Assembly: GCA_016169945.1 (NCBI GenBank)
Contig: JADLSH010000186.1
Span: 1,550,001-1,614,000 of the forward strand
Source: Trachythela sp. YZ-2020
Taxonomy: Eukaryota; Cnidaria; Anthozoa; Malacalcyonacea; Clavulariidae
DNA: 64,000 bases
Direction: 5' to 3'
In this document: positions 1 to 11,663 of the stretch, one piece after another
Layout: each line of letters starts with the position of its first letter
Position numbering within the stretch: position 1 is the stretch's first letter
Position numbers and translations under genes: made by a program
Notes under the pieces: model-generated
The model's input: only the letters and a program-made list of their open reading frames with translations
Databases searched by the model: none
Told to the model about the DNA's origin: nothing

Positions 1-84
1 TGAGTCTTGTTATTAGCTAAACACACTCTCTCTACCAAAAGCCTTTACCAGTTAGAAATATAAAATTTTATACTCGCACCAAAC

Positions 85-300
85 CTTGATTGTATTGAGA
101 GCTTTCTCAAAATTATTGGCGTATGTACTGTAGAGCTTGAGAAATGGCGCTAAGGCCAGGAATGCATCTCCAATACCCATGGTCTCCATATGAACTAAAA
201 GTTCTCGGTTAACATTCTGTATAGCTTCAATATTGGAGAATATCACATTTAGAATCTGATCTGGGAGCAACGACATTTCTCTCAATGGTGATAGGAACAG
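85..300 (-). CDS. RhoGEF (DH domain) exon, downstream of the two seen
   Basis: Internal exon of a Dbl-homology guanine nucleotide exchange factor for Rho GTPases. It encodes 72 codons covering conserved regions 1-2 of the DH fold: LFLSPLRE, then VIFSNIEAI and GDAFLALAPFLKLYSTYANN, the last being the family hallmark. The acceptor (pyrimidine-rich, ending ttttag) abuts position 300 and a GTTTGG donor follows 85. The exon begins in phase 0, which exactly matches the end of the exon at 2543-2720. These proteins activate Rho/Rac/Cdc42 at membranes or the cytoskeleton. The rest of the DH domain and any PH domain lie beyond the left window edge. The subfamily (FGD-, intersectin- or PREX-like) cannot be decided from this piece. 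Confidence 0.85.
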
Positions 301-481
301 CTAAAAAGAAAGAACAAGCTACAGTATATCACCGTAAATCCTCTATTAAGCCCCTATTTATTTCAGCCATGTTTCAGGGGGCAGGGGGCAACGCAGCCAC
401 CGAAACGCAGTGACTAATGCAGAAAATTTATGCGAACGTCCAGGCCAATTGATAAATCTAACCAATTCATAATATGTGTTT
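301..481. other. RhoGEF intron, unique-looking sequence
   Basis: Intron sequence of the RhoGEF gene. I see no gene, repeat unit or structured element here. Confidence 0.5.
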
Positions 482-718
482 CTTAAAGGATTAGTATCAG
501 GCAGCCATTTTTTAAACCGACTAGATGAGAAGATCTGGTAAATATTTTACAATCCGTCATATGTTTATACCATCTTTTGATAATCCTTCCTCATTTTATC
601 TGATTTTTATAGGAAATGTACCAAACAAAGTACATTTATCGTTATTTGTTGCTGTTGGGTAAACTAAAAACAATAACAACAGCCCGCAATGCATAACCTT
701 TGACACTAATCCTTTAAG
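482..718. mobile_element. MITE with 17-18 bp terminal inverted repeats
   Basis: The left end reads cttaaaggattagtatca and the right end is its reverse complement with one change (tgacactaatcctttaag). The element is about 237 bp and has no coding capacity, so it looks like a non-autonomous DNA transposon. It abuts, and slightly overlaps, the GC-rich inverted-repeat element that begins at 716, so one may have landed at the end of the other. The superfamily is not determined. Confidence 0.6.
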
Positions 719-963
719 GCCGTTTACCATTACGGCCGTTTTGCCCGCGCGGGCGAAGTGACCTATAGTTATTCGAGTCACGTGAATAATCAGTCGGGCG
801 GGCACGCAAACAAAGTTGAATGAAGTTCAACTACCAGCATGCGTGCCCGCGAGCAATAAAGCGTACACTGAAAACTCTCACGCCATAGACACCTAAAGCG
901 CAAGTTGAAATATGTTCGCTCGTCCCGCGCGGGCAAAGCGGCTGGGTAACGGAAAAATGCCTT
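716..963. mobile_element. MITE with GC-rich ~40-bp imperfect inverted ends
   Basis: The two ends are imperfect inverted repeats of about 40 bp containing GCCCGCGCGGG near 745 and again near 935. The interior (about 170 bp) has no open frame of note. It is markedly GC-richer than the flanks, which fits an inserted element. No clear target-site duplication was found. Confidence 0.6.
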
Positions 964-1013
964 CAGTTGTATAATAAGGGGGTGCTTTTTCTTCCTCCGA
1001 TAAAGGGGGCTTA

Positions 1014-1595
1014 TTAAAGAGTGAGTATCATGCAAGTGATCCTTTGCGCGCTTGTATTACATTTTATGTTTACATCCGGTTGTATCTCATCAATATGCTT
1101 GGGCATAGAGTGAGAATATAGCGATAAGCAACATACGTGTTTCCATGCTGTTTCCCTTCAAAATGTCGGACTCGGGGAATGATTTTGGGAGCGAAATTAT
1201 AGACGACATTTAGACATTATATAAACCTTGTGCCACGTAAAAAAACACAAAATTTCACAAGATATAATTATTGCTTAGAAGTGAAAGCAAAGCCTGGTTT
1301 TCATATGTCGCCGTTGGTCGGCGATGCACTCATGGACCATTGTTAGTGATCACTGAAGGAGAAATTACTTCAAATAGACAAAGGATTTTAATCATCAATG
1401 ATCTAAGACAATGGCACTGCGAGGGCATCGGCGACAAATGAAAACCAGGCTTAAAGTTGTTTCTCAATACGACTGGGATAAATGAACCGATAGAAATTAA
1501 ATCTCAGAGATTAGTCATAAATGTTTAAAAAGGCAGCCATTTTGTGGGACGCCAAGTGCGCAAAGGGTACCACTTGCGTGATACTCACTCTTTAA
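1014..1595. mobile_element. 582-bp non-autonomous DNA transposon, family A
   Basis: Both ends carry an inverted repeat of about 40 bp starting ttaaagagtgagtatca. The left copy continues through tttgcgcgcttg, and the right copy is its reverse complement with few changes. There is no coding potential. A second, rearranged copy lies at 38880-39475 with roughly 85% identity by eye, which confirms a dispersed family. The element sits in the RhoGEF intron. Confidence 0.75.
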
Positions 1596-2542
1596 ATAGA
1601 GGGATCGACTGAAGGAGGACTCGATAACATAGTAGACGGACAAGCCACCTCAAACGTACGTACAAGGAAGGGCACTATTATCTACAGAGTTTTCCGTTTT
1701 ATAGCGACAACCACGATGACGTCACATGAGTTTTGACTATTCTGACAATTTCTTAAATGTTTAGTATATAACTATAAACGGGGCAACAGAGGTTATTTTT
1801 AAAGAAAATATAGAAACTGTCCGCAATAGACAGGTATCCGAGAGATTCTAATGTACAGTATATACCCTGTATTCATTGTATTGTAGAGGACATTTTGTGA
1901 CATGAACTTGATGTCCTGAGTAGCACAAATTAATTTAACATTGCAGAAAAATCAATTTCTAAATATCCCAACAAGAAATCTATCCCAAGGGCGCAGTTTA
2001 ACGTACCAGCAGACAAGACTACTGAGCTACTGGGATGCGCGATTGAAACATTCTGGAAATATATTATTGATTCATGGGAAGGAAGTATGAATACAACGAG
2101 CAGTCTAGATATTATCTAAAGACATTTGTGAGCAATCTGTATTACATTTACTTAACAGTAATTCAAGCAAAATACTGTAGAAAGGAACACATTCTGTCAG
2201 TAATACTTCATGGTGAGGCAGCCATAGACTAGTGCTCGGAGAAAGCTTTCTTTCTCTGATCCAACATTGATAGTGAAAACATTATGTAAATTTTGTCAAC
2301 ATTGGACTCGGGTCTACATTGTACAGTACCTAAATAAGTTGTTAAGTTCTTTCTTTTCCAAACTATAAGTCAGAACTTTCAGTTATATATTCCGTTCAGA
2401 ATTTCTCTCTGTTCAGTTTTGAACAGAATTCTTATTAGGAATTGTGTAGGCTTACAGTCCATTCTGGTCCAATAATGTTGAGAAAGATCAGAGACATGGT
2501 ATGCTGCTACGCAGCACACGTAGGCAAGATTCTATACTTACA
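1596..2542. other. RhoGEF intron, no feature recognised
   Basis: Remaining intron sequence up to the donor side of the exon at 2543. It is AT-rich. I see no gene or repeat that I can support. Confidence 0.5.
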
Positions 2543-2720
2543 GCTGTGATAAGATGTAGATGTTCTTGATAACTTTGTTCAGTTGAGAATATCTCATCAA
2601 TAATTCTTCGTCTTTTCTTGCCACATGTCTTGGATGACTTGAGGATGTTACTGAGTTCATCTGACAAGACATGGCTGGCTTGAGATACTTGCAGGGATAG
2701 AAAACGTTTCGCAGTCTGGA
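2543..2720 (-). CDS. RhoGEF exon carrying the start of the DH domain
   Basis: This exon precedes the one at 85-300 in transcript order. It has a strong acceptor (tttctgtgttttag) and a near-consensus donor GTAAGTAT. It reads in one open frame with an N-terminal linker followed by KKRRRIIDEIFSTEQSYQEH, the first helix of a DH domain. Its last codon is complete and joins in phase to the next exon, giving HLITALFLSPL across the junction. The exon starts two bases into a codon, so at least one further upstream exon must exist. I could not find it in the window. The 2.24-kb intron between the two exons carries several MITEs. Confidence 0.85.
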
Positions 2721-3186
2721 CTAAAACACAGAAAGGGACATTTACAGTTATTAGGAGTGGTTATTGTCAAACACACTTGAAGTTCCAACCAACTATTTCC
2801 CTTGTATACCACAACTGAACCAATCATTAAAAAACTATATCAGCCAAATCACAGAAATGACACATCACAAAAAAAAATTAAAATTAAGATTTTGCACCTA
2901 TAATGCTAATTTTCTGATACTGCATAGCCTTACCCTAATAGAGCAAAAAATTTATCAACCAAGCATTATGGGAATGGAATAATAATAGCAATATCCGTAT
3001 GTTGATTATGGATAATTTTGTTACTTTATAATAAAAGGGCCCTAATTTGTTATACAAAACTAAATTCCCTGAAAATTTAATAATTACAGTTGGTCATAGC
3101 TGTCTGAAAGCTTAATTTCAATTAAAAATTGGGAAACATGTAAACGGCATTGTGCAAGTGAGCATTCAAAACACCCTCATTTTCGT

Positions 3187-4570
3187 GTCACGTGAGTCAC
3201 ATATTTCTCACAAAAAGTTTTTTCATTTCTTGTCCCTTTGAACTAATTCCCCAATTCTTTTATAAATTGGTCATCTGGCTAAGGGTTACCTATGCTAGAA
3301 ATTATTATTAAATATGCTGAGTAGTTTCATCGGAAAATCACCCTCAAGTTTGGTCACGTGAGTCACATAAAATCGACCGCAATATATAATTGTAAGTTTT
3401 GCACAAACTATCTTCTTGGAAAACTTGCCATTGACTTGCCTGAAGTTATCATCTCAAAGACTCAAACTATTGAATAATCTTGCAGTGGCTTGTGGGCTAC
3501 CTGTTTGCCAGGTTACCAAGTCAACAAAATTCATTTAACAGTATTTCCAGACAAATTCCAGTTTAATATTTTGTGAAATGAATCCATGGTTACCATGGAA
3601 TTTGTGCATCAAACAGCAGCAGATGTCAATAGCACAGAATAGGAAATGACCAGAAAGGCCACTCAGCAGTGCAATGTGACACCCTATTTTTATGCAGTTA
3701 TCTGGCCAGAATAATGGCGGACCAGCCAGTTCAGCATGTTTATTGGTCAGAAAATGCAATTGACTGGCTAGAATAATGGTAATGAACATGCGTAATGCGA
3801 CATGCGCAGCGTCAAAAACTTCAAAGGTTCGGCCTCAAGTGGCCCTTCTAGTCATTTCCTATTCTATGTCAATAGTTTTAGGCCAACAAATGATGTAGAT
3901 GCAGTTCCTGTGCATGATATTTTGATGAAAATAGAATCACCAATGCCTGTTTCATCTTCAAGATGCTCAACAGTGAAGTTGACACTGACAACGAGTTCCA
4001 AAGCGTTAAAGAAGCTTTTACAAACAAAGCCGAGAACGTTTAACTATAAGATTTAATGGGCTTAGGTTTGTTTGAACATGCATGCATATTTTTGTTAATT
4101 AATTTTTAAAAGAAGTTGTTAATTTTACATGGTTTAAACTGAGTTTAAGAATGATATTTGTCATTGGTCACGTGAGTCACATTTTTATGTCACGTGAGTC
4201 ACATTACTTTGGTGTCGTTTACTGTTGAAATAAAACTGATTTCACTAAAATTTTCATTGAGTGTCATAAATAGTACCTTAATACACATGTCTTACAAAGT
4301 TAGAATGAACAAGAATTAATATATTACCAGGACAATAATTAAAAGTACCATTGTGTAGGGTTTTATCGTTTGTGGCTGTCACGTGAGTCACGCACTAACA
4401 AGTCACAAAATCAAAGGCTTGAAATAATTTTTTTAGGAAATTATTATTTCAACTTAAACACCTTCCTAATGCCTCTGTTTTGTAAAAGGGGTTTGACTAT
4501 AGCCAATTTGGAAGTGTTGAAAAAAGTTTGTCTTAGCCATAAAATGTTGTGACTTGGTCACGTGAGTCAC
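3187..4570 (+). promoter_or_regulatory. Six identical 14-bp E-box/AP-1 composite sites
   Basis: The 14-mer GTCACGTGAGTCAC occurs without a mismatch at 3187, 3353, 4167, 4189, 4378 and 4557, always on the plus strand. It contains CACGTG (bHLH E-box, close to the TFEB/MITF CLEAR site) overlapping TGAGTCA (AP-1/bZIP site). Spacings are 166, 814, 22, 189 and 179 bp, so it is not a simple tandem repeat. No coding exon is recognised nearby except the RhoGEF exon ending at 2720, whose upstream side faces this cluster. It may be an enhancer, or remains of a repeat whose unit has diverged except at this site. Confidence 0.45.
3622..3878. repeat. Inverted repeat, ~38-bp arms
   Basis: The segment with gaataggaaatgaccagaa near 3640 recurs as its reverse complement near 3850, with arms of about 38 bp and four differences. 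Short ttattggtcag-like repeats lie between the arms. It is probably a degraded MITE. The open frames crossing it are shadows of this repeat structure. Confidence 0.5.
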
Positions 4571-4769
4571 CATGATTTGGCTGATATGCAGCAAATCACA
4601 ATTTTGCTTGGTTTCCCCCCACCTCCACTATTACGTTTAATAGTGGCAATGTCATGGACACCTCCATCTCTGTGTTCTTCAAAACAGACTTTTTAATTGT
4701 GTTTCCTCTATCTAGCCTCGAGCCTCTTTTCGCTCCTCCTTTCTAATTAGCTGCCAGTTCAGAAGCGTG

Positions 4770-5416
4770 GAAAAATTGCCCCGCCCTCTATTTAGCCCCC
4801 ACCCTATATTTAGCCACACCCTCTATTTAGCCACACCCTCTATTTAGCCACACCTTCTATTTAGCCCCCACCCTCTATTTAGCCCCACCCTCTATTTAGC
4901 CCCCACCCTCTATTTAGCCCCCACCCTCTATTTAGCCACACCTTCTATTTAGCCCCACCCTCTATTTAGCCCCACCCTCTATTTAGCCCCACCCTTTATT
5001 TAGCCCCACCCTCTATACAGCCCCACCCTCTATTTAGCCCCACCCTTTATTTAGCCCCACCCTCTATACAGCCCCACCTCTATTTAGCCACACCCTATAT
5101 TTAGCCACACCTTCTATTTAGCCCCACCCTCTATTTAGCCCCCACCCTTTATTTAGCCCCCACCCTCTATACAGCCCCACCCTCTATTTAGCCCCCACCC
5201 TTTATTTAGCCCCCACCCTCTATACAGCCCCACCCTCTATTTAGCCCCACCCTTTATTTAGCCCCCACCCTCTATACAGCCCCACCCTCTATTTAGCCCC
5301 ACCCTTTATTTAGCCCCACCCTCTATACAGCCCCACCTCTATTTAGCCCCCACCCTTTATTTAGCCCCCACCCACTATACAGCCCCACCCTCTATTTAGC
5401 CCCCACCCTCTATTAA
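4770..5416 (+). repeat. Minisatellite, ~16-17 bp unit, about 38 copies
   Basis: Tandem array of units like CTCTATTTAGCCCCACC. Variants include TTTATTTAGC, CTATACAGCC and an extra C or A in the C-run. Blocks of three variants (tatttag / tttatttag / tatacag) recur in the same order several times, pointing to higher-order amplification. The array ends in ctctattaaataaatcc. The strand asymmetry is strong (C-rich top, G-rich bottom strand). Confidence 0.9.
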
Positions 5417-6978
5417 ATAAATCCCTATTAAAGACCTACAGCAAAATACGGACACTGACATTTCATGAAAAATTGCCTTACTTTAAATACTTAATCATTA
5501 CAAACAATAGGTCTAATAGAATAATAAATTTGTCATGCGTAAATTTGTCATACATGTGTCATGAGAATAATATATCTTATTTCTTTGTAAAAATTCCCAG
5601 ACGGATGTGGTTATTATACAGTAACTTCATTGTGCAAAATATCAATCATCTGCCTAGCTGTTCTTAGAATAGGTTACAGGTACAGATACTACTCCCTGGC
5701 ACTACCAGTCGGAGTCCATTCTCCAAGTATCTTCCTCCTATGGGTAAAAACTCTAATATATAACTTGTTGTTTATAAACTTTTGTTTTCAAAAGTTCTGA
5801 CATATTAAACATTTGTGCAGAATTAATCTTTGTTGGCCCAGCGGGATAAATTGGGGAAATATGGTAGTTTCTACAAATTTGTAGATAAACATTGAGAGGA
5901 TACAGTCATAATAAATGTTCAATAACTGTAAACATCATATTTAGATCCCCCTGTCTCCAAGGCAGTTCAGAAAAATATTATTAAGTAAACCTAAACTGAT
6001 AACCAAAACAAAAGCCAATTAAACCGTTCCTTTCTAAACAACAGACGTCACAAGGTAATATATGTTAACATAATAAAAAAAACTACCAAAGCAGTGTAAA
6101 CTAATGTTACTCGGTTTACATATTACTAGTACACAAAAATGTATATTATTTTGTATGCTAAAAATATATTTTTTTCCAAGATCTTGAACGTTCTATTAAG
6201 CCCCCTCTCCAATAAACGCTCAGGTAAATGTGTTTCATAAGCTCCTGTGGGCTTATGGTAAGGGCCTTAATTATAGAAAATGGTCAGTACTAATAAAATT
6301 GGGATTCATAACATTGTAACTTGCTTCAACCAGTGTTCTAGCTTGCACATTGAAGCCTTAAAATATTTATAATTATCCACCTTACTTTTATTAAATTGAC
6401 CCGGGTGCCTCAATTGCCTCCCAATATGCAGCCTTGCCTTACATACTGTACTTACCTAAACCTTCTATAGATACTGACCCTAACCCATAAGGAACATACA
6501 ACTAATTTAATGTTCACTTGGATTACACTATACCAGTAGATATGCCGCAGAGCAAAAATGATTCCGCTTTGGAGGTGCAATATGAAAAGTAAACCAGTAT
6601 GTGCCGAAGAAGTGTAAACAGGGCAATCCAGTACGATTCAGTAAAAATCTGTGTTTTGTTCAGGGGATTGATTTGGAGTGGAGCAGCATAGTGTAAAGTT
6701 AACACACTTGTTTTTTGCTGCCTGGCATAAAAAGTAATCAGGTATGGAAAGACAAGCAATCCGGTATAGTGTAACTCTGGCCTTAGACCCTATTACACGC
6801 ATGGCCAGGGAGCACTCTGTGTACTAAAGTTGATTTGAAGAACTCGCCTCACTGGCTTCGAGTCTTAGTAGGGCTTGGTGTACCAGCACAAAATTGTATT
6901 CTCTGTGCATGTTGAAGGTGTGTGTAGATGGAAATTCTGAGTGAAATTTATATATTTGAAATTATTAAAATCTTTTTA
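5417..6978. other. Non-coding, no recognised feature
   Basis: AT-rich sequence without convincing open frames, splice signals or repeat structure. The open frames present are short and show no protein-like bias. Confidence 0.5.
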
Positions 6979-7022
6979 GACCTAACCAGGAACAGTCTGT
7001 TGCAAAAAATGTAACACTCTGG
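6979..7022. repeat. SINE body/tail fragment (gacctaaccaggaac family)
   Basis: The sequence gacctaaccaggaac followed by tgcaaaaaatg and aacact matches the non-tRNA part of the SINE at 11223-11323 and the element near 62636. Only this part is present, so it is a truncated copy. Confidence 0.5.
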
Positions 7023-9213
7023 CACTATCCATCTTTTTAGCAGTAATTCCTGGCCTCCAAAGTTCTCCGGGCCTTGGTCCGTGTCAGATTTCCCGACCGC
7101 ACTCAGTCCGCAAGTATATAGTAATCATCATACTCAGTGGTGCAAGCTATATGATATGGTCATTATGTAAATGATATTAGTGTGAGTCACTGAGTCAAAA
7201 TTTCATACAAATTTGTGTCCCTGTTTGAAGATGTGATAAGTACTGTTGTTTGTCTTGGCATAACACAAATTTGCTTCGGCATATACGTTTATCTAGCACA
7301 TCGTTTACATTTAGATGCCGTGGTTATAGGTCAGACACTGGAACTTTTAGTTCTATGGCGTTATAGATCAGGGATTCATACAAGCACTTTATTCTGCTAC
7401 CGTTTTTCAGAAGATTTAGTTTTTTACAATAGTTACTGTGAAATGTAGTCACCTTGTTATAGCGAGCACTTTCTAATCCCCTCTGCTCGTTTAGATCAGG
7501 CCATTATGTTCGAAAAATAGCAACCTCACATCGAAGCGATCGAACATTTTTTGATCAACGTATAAATATTTACAATATCATACATAAATGAGCAACAAGC
7601 CAACTACAATACACAATACAAGCACACAAAATATAAACATTTAAAACTTACATTTTGGTCGTAGTGGACTGCCAAATGAAAGCCGTGACATATTTAATTC
7701 CTTTGATTACTTTCCTTCTTTACAAATAGGAGTAAAAATATCGTAATTTTCGGCTCAAATCTTCTTTGCAAAATGCAATTTTGAAATTTCAACTTTACAA
7801 AAGATTTAACCAATCACATGCATGCGCGCCTGCTGATATTTATGTACAGCGGAGAACATCAATTTATCGGTATGTACTTCATCTTTTGGAGGCAAAGAGG
7901 ATCCTTGCACCACAAGCTTTCATTAGAGCATGGCTGGCGGGGCGGTGGATGGCAAGTAAGAAGCCCCCAGGTGTAAGGGGTTAGAGTGGGGGTCAGGATC
8001 CATTACAACTCCAGAAGATGAAGCTGAAGTAATTTATCGATGGCTCGATTAACGATTTACTCGTGGTGTATGACCATGGAAATATATATAGCTTTAGGAC
8101 TGACTGAGAAGATAGGTACTACGCACAGGGACCGCGAACCATTTTTTCGATTGGGGGCTAAAGATTTCCGCTCGAGGACGCAGTGATACTAGTATCGAGT
8201 GTTGAAGGGGCGTGACCTATAGGGGGGTATGGGGGAAGGAGGTATAGGGGGTATTTTGAAATCTACAGTCTCTGAAATGCCATTTCATGCACTTTGGGGG
8301 AAGCTTTAAGAGCAACGTCACAATAATCCTTTCCAAATATTTGCTCGAACGAAAACTGATGACCACCAAACCTACCGAACTTACCTACCCAACGAATCAG
8401 TATTTGCTGCCAAGACTGAAGAGAAAATAGTGCCTAATATAATACCTAAAACATTCATACTTTTTATAAAATCTGAAAAGCAGCACCAAAAGTCCGACGA
8501 TTCTCTGCTAGATTTAAGGTGACTAGCTGACTGGCTGGCCACAAAAACTGAATCCCCGGTAATTATTTTTTGTGAGGTATGCAGGTATAAAAACGCTGTT
8601 AACAAAGATGGAATAACAAAGATTTCAGGAAATACATCGCCACAAAGCTGCGTTATACCGAAGGAACGTATGTCAGTCTACAAAATGTGTTTTTCTGAAC
8701 GAATTTCGTCGATGTCGTCACTGATAAAAATAATATAAATATACATTCTTCCTGCGCTTGTGAGCCATGCTAAAATTTGAATATTGCACGTTTCGACCTG
8801 ATTTGTTCCCGAAAAAAGAACATCGTTCAGTTTAACCATAATCTTAATCAAAAATCAGATCCTAATCCTTTCTTTAAACCATGTTACAACTTTACATTTG
8901 CGCTGATGCGCTCCCAAAATGCGATAGCGAGAACTTTAGCTAAGCTTTTCAAGGCTTTTCCACACCGTCCCTTGGGTTTGCTTTTTTACATTTTCCGCCA
9001 CTATCAAGGGAATTCATAAATCAATTTTTTGCTAAAAACTTCAAGTCTGTCCCATTTTGAGGACATCGCATTGATGATTCCTTTAAAATCGCCATTTATT
9101 TGACAAAAATTATATTTTTCATAGGCTAATATCTTATTGCGAGAAGGCCCCGCTTACGCAATTAAGCGTGTGCCACAATTTGCCTGGAGTTTCACATCTG
9201 TATTATACTCCTA
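7023..9213. other. Non-coding, no recognised gene
   Basis: Contains a G-rich stretch at 8205-8255 and otherwise AT-rich sequence. A possible donor (GTAAGT, minus strand, near 8390) lies beside an open frame, but no convincing exon could be built. I see no repeat I can support. Confidence 0.4.
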
Positions 9214-9298
9214 GCGTGTTTTCTCGCACCGCATGCGTGTTTTCTCGCACCGCATGCGTGTTTTCTCGCACCGCATGCGTGTTTTCTCGCACCGCATG
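9214..9298 (+). repeat. 21-bp tandem repeat, four near-perfect copies
   Basis: Unit GCGTGTTTTCTCGCACCGCAT, repeated without spacers. The perfect copies and GC-rich unit in AT-rich surroundings suggest recent expansion. There are no spacers, so it is not a CRISPR-like array. Confidence 0.9.
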
Positions 9299-9720
9299 CG
9301 TTTAGCTGTAATTTATAGCATTGCGGAACGACATACATCATAAGATATCAATCGTAAACGTATGAATATAAAAAAACATTGTCGAGCTCCCTGTGATAGA
9401 AACAACCACCTATCTCACGTCCAAATAATTTTATTTCCTTAGTTCGAAATCTATTATAGGATGCTGCCTTCATGTCTACACTAGGCAGCAATTATGGCGG
9501 AATCTCCACGATGTAGCAAAACAGTATTTTGAATAAATAAACAATATCTGCAGCGAACAACAACCCATATACTGTGTAACTTTAGTTCTGCATTATATTT
9601 TTAAAAACGCAACACTTTTCTGCACACCGAAGTACTCGGTTCATGATTTGTAATTAACTGGCCAAGAAAGATATTACAGAAGGAAAACTGCATGGGAGGA
9701 AAATAGCTCTTTGTGACTAA

Positions 9721-9800
9721 AATGAATAAATGAATGATTGGAATGAAAGAATGAAAGAATGAATGAACGAATGTATGAATAAACGAATGAATAAACTTTA
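9721..9800. repeat. (GAAT)n-type simple repeat, 3' tail of the adjacent LINE
   Basis: Imperfect tetranucleotide repeat (aatg/gaat units). It lies at the 3' end of the minus-strand LINE remnant next to it, as expected for CR1/L2-type LINEs that end in short tandem repeats rather than poly(A). Confidence 0.7.
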
Positions 9801-10618
9801 TTTAAACTAGCTAGCCTCTCACAACTACCCGAGGCGAACGTATGAGTACCAAGTATATATACACAATAAGAAAGTAGAATTTTTACAATTAAGATTAAAA
9901 AACATGATTAAATGTAGTATTGAAAGTATTGAAAGACAGGCAAACTAGCGATTGTTCGTTTAAATCGACAGAGCGAAGTTGCATTCTTTGCCTCTTCGAT
10001 GAGACCATTCCAACGCATTGCACCACTATACCCAAGTTCTTTTAAAAAAAGTATTTGGCCTTGGAAGTGCTAGATTAGTATCAGTGTTACGCAGATTCCA
10101 ATTCCTACTAAGGTCTCTCAGTCTAACACAGCTTTCCCTTAGATTTGGTGTGCACTGGTCATTGAGAATCTTACAAAAAAGACACTTTTCATCCGTTAGC
10201 GCCTAACATCGAGGGTGCTCCACTGCAAACCTTCCAGCATATCAGGTAGGTTTATATCATGACCCTTACGGCACTATTTTGGAGCACCTGTAACTTATAT
10301 TTTGAAACCTTTCCCGAGGTATCCCACAGCGGGAGCAATAATCAAATTGATTAATGATTATAAAGTGCTAGAAGAGAATGAAAATATTATAATGCAATGG
10401 AACAAAAGGATTAAGTTTCAAAACTAAAGGCACCAATTGCAGAACATTTTTTTATATAAATTTTCAATATAAGTATTATGAAGATCAACAACCAATTCAA
10501 GAATATTATCATCCATTATAATACAATCCTCTACCGACTCTACTATAGCTTTAGTTTTCAAATAATGTGAGGAAGCAATTGCCATAAACTTTGTTTTGTG
10601 GGATAGGACTGGAGTCAT
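9801..10618 (-). pseudogene. CR1/L2-like LINE, 5'-truncated reverse transcriptase C-terminus
   Basis: Read on the minus strand with frameshifts and stops, this encodes the end of a LINE reverse transcriptase. The thumb region (KTKFMAIASSHYLKTK) is followed by NLPDMLEGLQWSTLDVRR, FKILNDQC, LRNTDTNLALPRPNTFFKRT and a final hydrophobic SGAMRWNGL segment. This order (short-repeat knuckle, then LPRPRT-like motif, then W-N motif) is typical of CR1/L2/Jockey-clade C-termini. It is 5' truncated and inactive. The plus-strand open frame at 10018-10206 is a shadow of it. Confidence 0.75.
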
Positions 10619-10992
10619 TTACTCACGCACTGCAAGCCAGTTCTGTGTATTTTTAAATTGACGCGCGCGACTCGTGAATAATGGCGCGACTCGTGAATAA
10701 TGGGCGCGTTTGCATTGGTTTTTAAACTGCCGTTGGTGTTTATTAGGGAATTTCGTTTATTAGTTTCATATAATGAAGTTGTTTCAGGTATTAGTTCTAT
10801 AGTCTGAAATAAGTGTTTTCCTTCTTCATAAGTGTTTAAAAGGAATAAGACAATATTGGTAATCTATGTTCATTCATATATAGCAATCATGGTGTTTTTA
10901 ACTGTTTGTTAATTGATATTATTATACATTGTAGTCACTACTTGTGTTCTGATTGGCTAATTGCTTACAGTTAAATATGCCAATCACGTGCG

Positions 10993-11050
10993 CAACCTAC
11001 AGATAACTGAGTTATCTGCTAGCGGACCAAACTCAGTTATCTGTAGGTTG
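10993..11050. repeat. Perfect 21-bp inverted repeat (hairpin)
   Basis: Arms at 10993-11013 and 11030-11050 (caacctacagataactgagtt and its reverse complement) are separated by 16 bp. The arm itself contains the near-palindrome gataactgagttatc. It is a likely cruciform or MITE relic. Confidence 0.85.
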
Positions 11051-11222
11051 AGCCCGCAGTACGTACTTTTTTAGCTAGCGGCAGCTTTACATACAAGAAT
11101 AAAAACAATAAAAAAAAACATGAATAAAATAAAGTTCAAAGATTTTTTTGCACTTCACTTGGTTGAACTAGAATACTGGGTTTGGTGGATAATCCAAGTG
11201 AGTAGATATATACACAATTTAA

Positions 11223-11323
11223 GACCTAACCAGGAACGGTTGCGAAAAATGCAACACTAGGTCCTCTGGCAGGAATTGAACCCACGGCCCTGCGATTCCG
11301 GTGCAGCGCTCTAACCAACTGAA
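11223..11323 (-). repeat. tRNA-derived SINE
   Basis: Read on the minus strand, the head resembles a tRNA with an A box (tggttagagcgc, 11306-11317 on the plus strand) and a good B box (gggttcaattcc, 11272-11283). It is followed by the family-specific segment ending at gacctaacc. The tRNA fold is partial and no CCA or functional acceptor stem is evident, so this is a SINE rather than a tRNA gene. Related fragments lie at 6979 and 62636. Confidence 0.75.
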
Positions 11324-11578
11324 TGAATAAAATATGTTTTTTTTAAAGTTTTTGCGTAAATAATACACTCTATTGAAATTTTATCAGAACCATAGTAAGT
11401 AAATTAGGTTTCGAATATATTGTCGTTCTTGTTTTAATTTTATAATTGGTTTTTACCTCAATATTTTAGAACTAAACGTTGTTTTGTGCGGCAGAATTTA
11501 ATCGTTGTTTATAACACGAGTGTAAATAACTATGCAATTATTGCATTTAATTATTGCAATAAAACAATTATTGCATTC

Positions 11579-11663
11579 GGTTTTTGTTATATCCGGAATT
11601 ATCAAAGTCTAATCTTGTATAACACTTACTTTGACCTTGATAATTCCGGATATCACAAAAACC
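11579..11663. repeat. ~28-bp near-perfect inverted repeat (hairpin)
   Basis: Arms at 11579-11607 and 11636-11663, each containing atatccggaattatcaa or its complement, have one substitution and one indel. The spacer is 28 bp. It has no coding content and is a short palindromic element. Confidence 0.8.

Noticed and set aside
3535..4056. 84-codon frames on both strands
   Set aside because: Coincide with an inverted-repeat region and show no domain or splice context.
7215..7448. 77-codon hydrophobic plus-strand frame
   Set aside because: No homologous feel, no exon signals and AT-rich composition; a chance frame is likely.
9214..9298. Four perfect 21-bp repeats resembling a CRISPR array
   Set aside because: Repeats are contiguous without spacers, and the window is animal DNA.
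11272..11323. Functional tRNA gene
   Set aside because: Only the A/B-box head is tRNA-like; it continues into a SINE body and lacks a proper acceptor stem.
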